Positions 32,187 through 41,033 of a stretch of 41,033 nt of DNA are shown here, in pieces (the stretch's first letter is position 1; each line of letters begins with the position of its first letter). The translations under genes were made by a program, and so were the position numbers. Under the pieces are notes generated by a model, which worked only from the letters and a program-made list of their open reading frames with translations, did not search any database and had not been told where the DNA came from. The stretch is from contig JAJTGU010000035.1 in assembly GCA_021297985.1 (NCBI GenBank), positions 1-41,033 on the forward strand, in the 5' to 3' direction. Source of the stretch: Rubrivivax sp. GTDB taxonomy: Bacteria > Pseudomonadota > Gammaproteobacteria > Burkholderiales > Burkholderiaceae_C.

Positions 32187-35159
32187 TCACGGCCGGCGGG
32201 CCGGGGCGCGGCCCGCGCGGGCGAGCTCCAGCGCCGCCACCGTGACCTCGCGATACGGCGTCGCGCGGGTCTGCACCGTGCGTTCGAACCAGCGCAGTGC
32301 CTCGTCGCGCTGGCCCTCGGCCAACAGGCGCTGGCCGATGAAGAACGTCGCTTCGGCGGTGTCCAGCCGTTCGGAATCGGGTCGGGCGCGGGCGCGGGCC
32401 ATCACGGCGTCGCGGTCCAGGGTGCCGGCAAACCAGCGCAGCAGCGCGCCGGTGAGCTTGTCAGGCTCGACACTGTCCAGGTGCGGCGCGATCGCGGCCT
32501 TGCCGCGTCCCGCGCCCTGGCGTTCGGCCGCCAGGTAGAGCCAGATCAGCGCAAACTCGCGTTCCGGGCCGCCGGCGCTGTCGATCACGTCGCGCAGCAG
32601 CTTCTCGGCTTCGTCATGGCGACCGAGGTGGAACAAGGCATGGGCCAGCCAGGTCCTGGCCCCGCTGCGCCCGGTGCGGTCGGCCAGCGTCTGGAAGACG
32701 CCCAGCGCCTCTTCGCCACGCCCGAGTCCGAACAACGCCACCGCGCGGGCCTCGACCGCTTCGTCCAGCATCGGCTGAGCGACCAGCGCGAGGTCGGCAT
32801 CGACCAGCGCCGTGTCGAAGCTGCCCAGCAGGTTGGCCGCCTGCGCCCGGGACGCCAGCGCCTGCGCCGCCAGGGGGCTGCCAGGCGCAAGACGGGCGAT
32901 CGCCTGGCTGTCGACGATGCGGTGGAATTCGTTGGCGACGACGATGCGCGACAGGTTGTCGTTGCGCCAGCCGGGAGCCGCACGGACGCGCCGCTCGGCG
33001 CGCTCGAAGTCGGCCGACAGCGCCGGAATGTCCACCACCGCCAGGCGCAGCGAACTGCTGGCCTGGGCGCGCGCCTTGAGCAGGTTCTCGCGCCAGGACT
33101 CGAAGTCCGCCGGCAGGACCTGGTCGCTGCGCTGGTCCAGGCGGCGCTCGAACACGACGGTCCGGTCCTGGATGTCGACCCGGCTTGTCATCCGGAAGTG
33201 GCGGTCCGCGAGTTCGAACGGCGGTGGCACCTGGAACTTGGGCACCAGCGGACCGGTGATGCGGATGCGGCTTTCGACGCGCCGGGGGTGGTCGAGAAGA
33301 AACGGCGTGCGGCGCTGGGTCTCGGGTGGGCCGACCAGGGTGTCCATGACCTCGAACGCGGTGTAGTCGGCGCCGATCGCACCGCGTGCATACCGACCGA
33401 AGTTCGGGTGTTCGAAACGCTGCGTCAGCGTCAGCTCGTTGGCACTGCGGTCGTCCTGGACCTCGGCTGGCCCCTGGCGCAACAGCCCCGGCACGGCACG
33501 GGCCAGACCGCCGGAAATCGATTCGGCGACCTTCTCGATGCCCACGGCGCCGACCGCGGCGCGCCAACGCTCGGCCGCCAGGCCCTGGGCGCGCAGCGTT
33601 GCAACCAGGGTCGTCGGGCCGCCCTTGACCGACGCCGCATCAGCCAGGCTCCAGCGCTGCTCGAAGGCCAGCCGGTCGGGTGCATCGGGGTCCTGCGGAA
33701 CGGCCTGCAGTCCCTGGCCGCTGCCGAGCACCAGCGCGGCACCAAACGGGTAGCGGCCGCGTGTGGCCAGCTCCAGCCCTTGGCCGGTGGCGGTGGCGTC
33801 GAGGTACCAGGTCTTGCCGTCGAGTTCGACCGCGCTGACGACGTGGTCGAACTCGTCATGGCCGGGCAGGAAGCTCATCAGCCCCCGATTGCGGATCGTC
33901 GACACCAGGGCCGGCCGGGCCAGGACGCCCAGCTCGCGGAGCAGCGCGTTGAACAGCACGACCTTGTCCTTGCAGTCGCCGATGCGCTCGGCGAGCGTCG
34001 CCTCGGGTGGCTTGGGCCGGTGCGAGCTCTCGCCGAGGCTGACGCTCAGGTAGCGGATCTCGTCCTGCACGAAGCGCAGGACCTCGGACACCAGTGCGCC
34101 GCCCTTCTTGCCGCTGGCTGCAAACTCGCTCGCTCGGGCCTGCACCGCCGGATGGGGCGTCGCCGGCACCGCCATCAGCTTGACGGCCCAGGCCTCGACC
34201 GCCTGCCAGTCGGCGTAGTCGCTGACCTCGAGCGCGGGGTGCAGCTTGAACCACGGCGGCATGGCCTGCTCGGACTGCACCGCAGCAACCTGGTGGCGCA
34301 CGATGCGCACGACAGGTCGGCCGGCATCGTCGGCCAGGCGCTCCGGTTCGAGCGTCGTCGCCAAGCCGCGGGTGAACAGCGTCCGACCGGCCGGGCCGGT
34401 GAGCCGGTAGTGCAGCAGATCGATCGGCGTCTCACTCGCCAGCCTCATTCCGGTGGCGATGCGGCCCTCGAAGATCGGGTTATCGCCCACCACGGTGTAC
34501 GCGACCTCCAGCCCGTCACCGACGCGGACGTCGGTCGGCACCGCCAGCAAGGTCTCGTTGCCATCGAGCACCAGCTGCTCCAGGCGCTGCTCGCGACGCA
34601 TCAGGTCAAGCCTCGCGTCGGCCAGCTTGTCGATCGCCTGGCCATCACGCCAGACCCGCAGCCGGTGAAGCACCAGGGTCTGGAACGCGGGGTTGAACTG
34701 CAGCTGCGGCTGCGACACCTGGCCCAGCGCCGAGGCGTCCAGGGCAACGGTGCGGTAGCGCACGAAGGTCTGCGCGACCGCGGGCCCGCCGGCCACGGCC
34801 GGCAAGGCGTAGTGGGTCTGGATGTCGATCAGCTGCTCGCGGCGCGCGCCGACACTGGGCGCCGCCGGCAGGCCAGGGGGCGGCGCAGGCGGCTCGACCA
34901 CCCAGGTCGGGATCCCGCCCGTGGCCCACCCCTTGCCACTGCGCGCAGGCGCGGCGGGCACGGCGGGCGCTGCAGCCACGCTTGTGGCTGTGGGCCTGGG
35001 TGAGGCCGCCTTGACGGCACTTGCCGCCGCCGGCCGCGCTGCCGGTTTGGCCGCCGGTTTGGCGGCAGAGTTGGCCGCTGTGGCGGGCGCCTGCGCCGCC
35101 GCGGGCAACGCCAACACGATGGCCAGCGCGACGGCGGCACACGACAACTTCAACTTCAT
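32187..35159 (-). CDS. Exported DUF3857/transglutaminase/TPR protein
   Basis: 990-residue protein with a signal peptide (about 1-24, ending AAAQA) and then an Ala/Pro/Lys-rich low-complexity stretch (25-75). A DUF3857 beta domain (about 130-300) follows. The transglutaminase-like core carries C396 (GDCKDKVVLF), H439 (FDHVV) and D454 (WYLDAT), a complete Cys-His-Asp triad. The C-terminal third (about 730-980) is helical and Ala/Leu-rich, consistent with TPR repeats. Such proteins are periplasmic or lipid-anchored with unknown substrates. The ATG at 35159 (MKLKLSCAAV) starts a typical signal peptide; the earlier in-frame ATG at 35192 overlaps the parC stop. The 32-bp gap to parC suggests co-transcription. 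Confidence 0.88.
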   Translation of the reverse strand: MKLKLSCAAVALAIVLALPAAAQAPATAANSAAKPAAKPAARPAAASAVKAASPRPTATSVAAAPAVPAAPARSGKGWATGGIPTWVVEPPAPPPGLPAAPSVGARREQLIDIQTHYALPAVAGGPAVAQTFVRYRTVALDASALGQVSQPQLQFNPAFQTLVLHRLRVWRDGQAIDKLADARLDLMRREQRLEQLVLDGNETLLAVPTDVRVGDGLEVAYTVVGDNPIFEGRIATGMRLASETPIDLLHYRLTGPAGRTLFTRGLATTLEPERLADDAGRPVVRIVRHQVAAVQSEQAMPPWFKLHPALEVSDYADWQAVEAWAVKLMAVPATPHPAVQARASEFAASGKKGGALVSEVLRFVQDEIRYLSVSLGESSHRPKPPEATLAERIGDCKDKVVLFNALLRELGVLARPALVSTIRNRGLMSFLPGHDEFDHVVSAVELDGKTWYLDATATGQGLELATRGRYPFGAALVLGSGQGLQAVPQDPDAPDRLAFEQRWSLADAASVKGGPTTLVATLRAQGLAAERWRAAVGAVGIEKVAESISGGLARAVPGLLRQGPAEVQDDRSANELTLTQRFEHPNFGRYARGAIGADYTAFEVMDTLVGPPETQRRTPFLLDHPRRVESRIRITGPLVPKFQVPPPFELADRHFRMTSRVDIQDRTVVFERRLDQRSDQVLPADFESWRENLLKARAQASSSLRLAVVDIPALSADFERAERRVRAAPGWRNDNLSRIVVANEFHRIVDSQAIARLAPGSPLAAQALASRAQAANLLGSFDTALVDADLALVAQPMLDEAVEARAVALFGLGRGEEALGVFQTLADRTGRSGARTWLAHALFHLGRHDEAEKLLRDVIDSAGGPEREFALIWLYLAAERQGAGRGKAAIAPHLDSVEPDKLTGALLRWFAGTLDRDAVMARARARPDSERLDTAEATFFIGQRLLAEGQRDEALRWFERTVQTRATPYREVTVAALELARAGRAPARRP

Positions 35160-35191
35160 GGTCCCTGCCCTGCTTGTCTCTCGATCCGGCA

Positions 35192-37528
<2,337 letters not shown>

Positions 37529-37930
37529 GGCGCCGTTGGCGGGCTGCTTGGGCAGCGATGGTGTGGATTGTCGCTGGCGGAAGGCGTGCCACCCCCGTGG
37601 AGTTCGTCGGCGCAAGGGCGCCGCTACTGCGCAAGGCGGGCGAGGCGATTTGCGTCGCGCCAACACTCTTGCCAACCGGAATCAACAATCTGAGTGATGA
37701 CATCCAACCCGAGTCTCGCTGAGCGAGCCGCTAGGCGAGCACTTCATCCCTTGGGAGCTTCCAGCGCGTCGAACAAAGCGGCCAACAAATGGCCACAACC
37801 CCGTTTTTTCTGGGGATTCAGATTCGGTTAACTTCGAGTGCATTCAGCCACGACGGTACGAGTGAAGGAGCCATGCCACTCCTGGGCTAGCAATTGCGGC
37901 AATTGGCGAATGCAAATCAACGGGGAAATC
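37529..37930. other. Intergenic boundary between chromosome backbone and accessory region
   Basis: 402 bp without a supported gene between divergent parC and the RHS gene. The first 150 bp are GC-rich like the backbone; from about 37680 the DNA becomes visibly more AT-rich. It holds a GGCCA-ACAAA-TGGCC hairpin (37780-37794), a T6 tract (37804-37809) and two CAATTG palindromes (37890-37904). The parC promoter must be in the left part. No attachment site or tRNA was found. Confidence 0.5.
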
Positions 37931-39402
37931 ATGTTCGCTCGATTCTTTCTGCTTCTCATGCTCTGTTTGCAATTCTCTTCGGCGGCAGCCAAGGATGAAG
38001 CAAAGAAGTTGGCGGAGGTTCCCGCGGTTGAGCCCCCAGTTCAAACTATTGTGGTTACCGGCAAGCGCCTGCCGAAGTCGACAACATCTGCTGGGAACGT
38101 TGGGGATACTGGCAGATCGACCGCGACCGTATCGACAAGCCTCGCGAATCTTTCGCCGTCGTTGGACTTCAACAATCCGCTTCGCTCGAACAACTCGAAC
38201 CCCAACTCGACCAACCCGGTCGGATGTAATCCGGTGGTTTATTCGACCGGCGAGAAACTACTCTCAGAGAGCGACTTCATCGCCGAGGGCCTCTACGGCC
38301 TCAGTCAGACGAGGCACTACCGTAGTGCGCCGGTAGCGGCCGGACATTTCGGACCGGGTTGGTACTCCAGCTTGCTACGTCCGGAATTGGCACTTTCTGG
38401 TTGCTACCTGGATCCGAACGACGAAATGGGGGGATGCATCCCGACACAGGTCGGCGTGTATGAACCAGATGGCAGCAGCACGACCTGGCATCTCCTAGCT
38501 GGAGGAACAGATGGTTGGCGTTACGTCGGCCCATCGAATGTTGGAAACGGCCGACTCATTCTCGAGTATGCCGATCCCGTGAACTATACCGGTGTCGGAA
38601 ATTTTGTCAGAACGATTGGAACGGAAACCCACCGCTATTCTTACTGGGGCCAGATTCTGAGCATCGAGAATCTCAGCAACTCGAAACTCGTTTACACCCA
38701 CAGTCAGACTTGGCCGAGTTTTCCGTTGCGCGTGACAAACACGTCGGGTCAATATGTCGAGTTTGTTTAGAACCAGGGACGGATCTCTCAGGTTCGAGAC
38801 ACGGGTGGGAATTGGTGGAACTATCAGTACAACCCGCAGGGCATGTTGATTGGTGTGACCAACCCGGCGGGCGCGCAGAACTCTCGGCAATACCACTACG
38901 AAAGTTCAGCTGGTTCGGGCCTGCTGACCGGCGTGAGCATAAACTCGGTTCGGCGATCGACCTACAGCTACTACGCGGACAAGCGTGTCCACCAAAGCGG
39001 CACGACAAACGGCGAAGCCCGCGAGACACTTAGCTACGCCACCAACCAGACCACGGCAACCAATGCTGCCGGTCATTCGGTAACCTACAGCTTTCAGGAA
39101 ATCGGCGGTGTCAAGCACCTGTCCAACACCACGCGGGCCGGCACAACGACTTGTGGCGCAACCGTCGCGACAACCGTCTACCACCCCAGCAAACAGGTCG
39201 ACCACACGCTTGACTGGAACGGCAATCGTACGCAGTACCAATACGATGGCAGCTGGCGTATCCAGTCGGTCACGACCGCCGCTGGTACACAAAGCCAGCA
39301 GACCGAGGCCCTGACTTGGGAAGGCCTTCAAACACTCGTACTTCTGACGCGAACCATTCTTGGGGCCAACAACGTCGCCTTCCAGCGCACGAGTTATACC
39401 TA
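37931..39402 (+). pseudogene. RHS-family protein gene, broken by stop codon and IS
   Basis: The reading frame starts at ATG 37931 with a signal peptide (MFARFFLLLMLCLQFSSAAA). Next comes the DUF6531-type start of RHS proteins (NPVVYSTGEKLLSESDFI, then YGLSQTRHYRS). After 279 codons it meets TAG at 38768-38770. Beyond that, the same frame continues without another stop, with YD-repeat-like sequence (RISQVRDTGGNWWNYQYNPQG, YHPSKQVDHTLDWNGNRTQYQYDG) up to the IS5-family element at 39403. It is therefore a nonsense-mutated gene truncated again by insertion. RHS proteins are large polymorphic toxins or surface proteins with C-terminal effector tips; the tip is missing here. GC content is clearly below that of neighbours. 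Confidence 0.85.
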
Positions 39403-39420
39403 GTCGGCCCTGAACAACCC
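39403..39420 (+). repeat. IS5-family left inverted repeat
   Basis: Left 18-bp terminal repeat, identical to the complement of 40875-40892. Its first base completes the TAG that ends the truncated RHS frame. Confidence 0.85.
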
Positions 39421-39526
39421 CAGAACCCGCATGAATGCTAGCGATTGGGGGTGATGCCGATGGTGGAGATTGCAGGATTCGGGTCGAATCGGTACCAGTT
39501 CCTTGCAAACTGCATCGAGGTTGCCG

Positions 39527-40870
39527 ATGGGTCCGAAGCCTGCGGAGTCGCGAGACGACCATGACCTGTTCCGCACGGAATTGGTCAACCTGATCGACCA
39601 GCGCCACGAGCTTGTGCGGCTGGCCGAGTTGATTGACTGGCAGGCGTTGACGGCCCAGTGGAGCCCGCAGTTCGTGTCCACCACTGGCAGGCCAGCGCTG
39701 CCCACGCGGCTGATGGCCTCGCTGCTGTACCTCAAGCACGTCTATGCGCTGAGCGACGAGGACACTGTCGAGCGCTGGAGCGAGAACCCGTACTGGCAGT
39801 ACTTCAGCGGCGAGCGCTACTTCCAGCATGAACTGCCCTGCGACGCGTCCAGCCTTGTGCGGTGGCGCCAGCGCATCGGCGAAGCTGGCTGCGAGTGGCT
39901 GCTGGCCCAGAGCATCGAGGCGGCCCAGCGTGGCCGTGTGATCAAGCGCGCCAGCCTGGACACGGTGGTGCTGGACACGACGGTGCAGCCCAAGGCCATC
40001 GCGCATCCCACCGACAGCCGTCTGTTGAACAAGGCGCGCGAGCAGCTGGTGGACGCGGCGCAGGACGCCGGCATCACGCTGCGCCAGAGTTACGCCCGCG
40101 TGGGCAAGGCGGCTGAGCACCAGGCAGGCCGCTACGCCCACGCCCGGCAGTACCAGCGCATGCGGCGCGAGATCAGGAAGCTGCGCACCTGGCTGGGCCG
40201 GGTCATCCGTGACGTGCAGCGCAAGGCAGGAGAGATCACCGGTGCGCTCAAGGCCAAGATCGACAACGCCCAGCGCCTGTACGAGCAGCGCCGAGACTCC
40301 AAAAACAAGCTTTACGCGCTGCACGCGCCTGAGGTGGAGTGCATCGCCAAAGGCAAGGCCAGGACGCCGTACGAGTTCGGCGTGAAGACATCGGTGGCGG
40401 TGACGGCCAAGGAAGGCCTGGTGGTGGGCATGCGCTCGATGCCAGGAAACCCATACGACGGGCACACGGTGGACAGCCAGATCGAACAGATCGGCATCCT
40501 GACCGGAACGACGCCCAAGATTGCGCTGGTGGACCGGGGTTACCGCGGCGTGCAGGCCAGCGCGGACACGCAGCTGCTGGTCAGCCACACCAGGCGACTG
40601 CCCAAGAGCCTGAAGAAGCTGCTCAAGCGGCGCCAGGTGGTCGAACCCATGATCGGCCACATGAAGACCGATGGGTTGCTGGGCCGGAACTGGTTGAAGG
40701 GCACCCTGGGCGACGCGATGCACGCAGTGCTGTGCGGCGCCGGGCACAACCTGAGGATGATCCTGGCGCACCTGCGGGTGCTTTGCTGCACCCTCGTCAG
40801 CCAACTCATGTTGGCGATGGCGCTGGTCGTGCCGACTTCGTTCGCGTCGGTATCACGGGCTCGGCGGTGA
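39527..40870 (+). CDS. IS5-family DDE transposase
   Basis: 447-residue transposase. The N-terminal DUF772-type DNA-binding region (LFRTELVNLIDQRHELVRLA to about residue 120) is followed by a DDE core with D150 (VVLDTTVQ), D336 (LVDRGYRG) and E373 (EPMIGHMKTDG), all present. The ATG at 39527 has CGAGG about 8 bp upstream; a TTG at 39470 would extend it by 19 residues without conservation. The frame is intact, so the element may be active. Subgroup within IS5 cannot be assigned without database comparison. Confidence 0.93.
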   Translation: MGPKPAESRDDHDLFRTELVNLIDQRHELVRLAELIDWQALTAQWSPQFVSTTGRPALPTRLMASLLYLKHVYALSDEDTVERWSENPYWQYFSGERYFQHELPCDASSLVRWRQRIGEAGCEWLLAQSIEAAQRGRVIKRASLDTVVLDTTVQPKAIAHPTDSRLLNKAREQLVDAAQDAGITLRQSYARVGKAAEHQAGRYAHARQYQRMRREIRKLRTWLGRVIRDVQRKAGEITGALKAKIDNAQRLYEQRRDSKNKLYALHAPEVECIAKGKARTPYEFGVKTSVAVTAKEGLVVGMRSMPGNPYDGHTVDSQIEQIGILTGTTPKIALVDRGYRGVQASADTQLLVSHTRRLPKSLKKLLKRRQVVEPMIGHMKTDGLLGRNWLKGTLGDAMHAVLCGAGHNLRMILAHLRVLCCTLVSQLMLAMALVVPTSFASVSRARR

Positions 40871-40874
40871 AAGC

Positions 40875-40892
40875 GGGTTGTTCAGGGCCGAC
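40875..40892 (-). repeat. IS5-family right inverted repeat
   Basis: Right 18-bp terminal repeat, four bases after the transposase stop codon and complementary to the left end. Confidence 0.85.
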
Positions 40893-41033
40893 CACCTACA
40901 TCCCGATGGCCAGGGGCTGGGTTTACCTCGTGGCGGTGCTGGATTGGCACAGCCGCCGGGTGCTGGCCCACCGGGTGTCGATCACGATGGAGGCCGACTT
41001 CTGCGTGCAGGCGCTGCGCGAGGCAGCGGCCCG
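40893..41033 (+). pseudogene. IS3-family transposase OrfB fragment, truncated by IS5
   Basis: The frame beginning ACC at 40894 reads TYIPMARGWVYLVAVLDWHS and then RRVLAHRVSITMEADFC, the integrase-core (rve) segment of IS3-family OrfB (IS407-like), which normally follows a TDI tripeptide. The 5' part of the gene is missing at the IS5 junction, and the 3' part runs past the window end. The conserved Asp of the rve domain lies in VLDW. It cannot make a working transposase unless the missing half lies elsewhere. Confidence 0.85.

Larger units (their letters stand above)
39403..40892 (+). mobile_element. IS5-family insertion sequence, complete
   Basis: 1490-bp element with perfect 18-bp terminal inverted repeats, GTCGGCCCTGAACAACCC at 39403-39420 and its complement at 40875-40892. 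It encodes one transposase. The bases beside the ends (TA on the left, CA on the right) give no target duplication, and the flanks belong to different genes (RHS on the left, IS3 transposase on the right). The exact ends were placed by maximal repeat length and could shift by a base or two. Confidence 0.88.

Noticed and set aside
37780-37809. Hairpin followed by a T6 tract on the plus strand
   Set aside because: Nine bases separate stem and T-tract and no plus-strand gene ends upstream, so it is not called a terminator.
38768-38770. Recoding (stop read-through) of the RHS TAG
   Set aside because: No recoding element was seen, and the gene is also truncated by an IS, so simple decay is more likely.
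38906-40804. A 632-codon open frame on the minus strand across RHS and the IS element
   Set aside because: It is antisense to two recognisable plus-strand coding regions and shows no domain; the plus-strand transposase has all catalytic residues.

Overview
The window is high-GC DNA (roughly 70% by eye) that reads as the chromosome of a betaproteobacterium of the order Burkholderiales, most likely the Leptothrix/Rubrivivax/Methylibium group. This is inferred from the Entner-Doudoroff pair, a second IF-1 gene beside a cold-shock gene, a fused MrpAB antiporter subunit and PEP-CTERM proteins. No 16S rRNA or tRNA gene was seen, so the assignment is soft.

Layout. 1-2475 (minus) carries edd and the start of eda, with LacI-type palindromes between edd and a divergent ChaC-like gene (2612-3265). 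3299-4852 is a chemotaxis receptor, 5051-5662 a MocA/MobA-like nucleotidyltransferase and 5810-6472 pdxH. 6483-7670 is a PAS-HisKA-receiver protein with no ATP-binding kinase domain. It is divergent from a six-gene Mrp-type cation/proton antiporter operon (7846-13892). Then come a cold-shock gene and an infA paralogue that starts with TTG.

14709-26622 (minus) is a tightly packed six-gene operon: a giant transglutaminase/DUF2126 protein, a fused ATP-grasp/alpha-E protein, a small transglutaminase, a stand-alone circularly permuted ATP-grasp, a stand-alone alpha-E protein, and a GAF-PAS histidine kinase as last gene. The core matches a family of operons predicted to make or attach peptides through amide bonds, but the substrate is unknown. 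It is the best candidate here for a poorly described system, especially because of the kinase at its end.

26714-30313 carries comEC (minus), a RidA-family gene and dsbB (plus). 30354-31977 holds two paralogous PEP-CTERM surface proteins whose Cys and Gln motifs resemble internal thioester adhesin domains. 32187-37528 is a periplasmic DUF3857/transglutaminase/TPR protein that appears co-transcribed behind parC.

From about 37680 the base composition becomes more AT-rich and the gene content changes: an RHS-family gene broken by an in-frame TAG, an intact IS5-family element (39403-40892) with 18-bp inverted repeats, and an IS3-family transposase fragment running off the window end. The two flanks of the IS5 element do not belong together, so this end is a rearranged accessory region.
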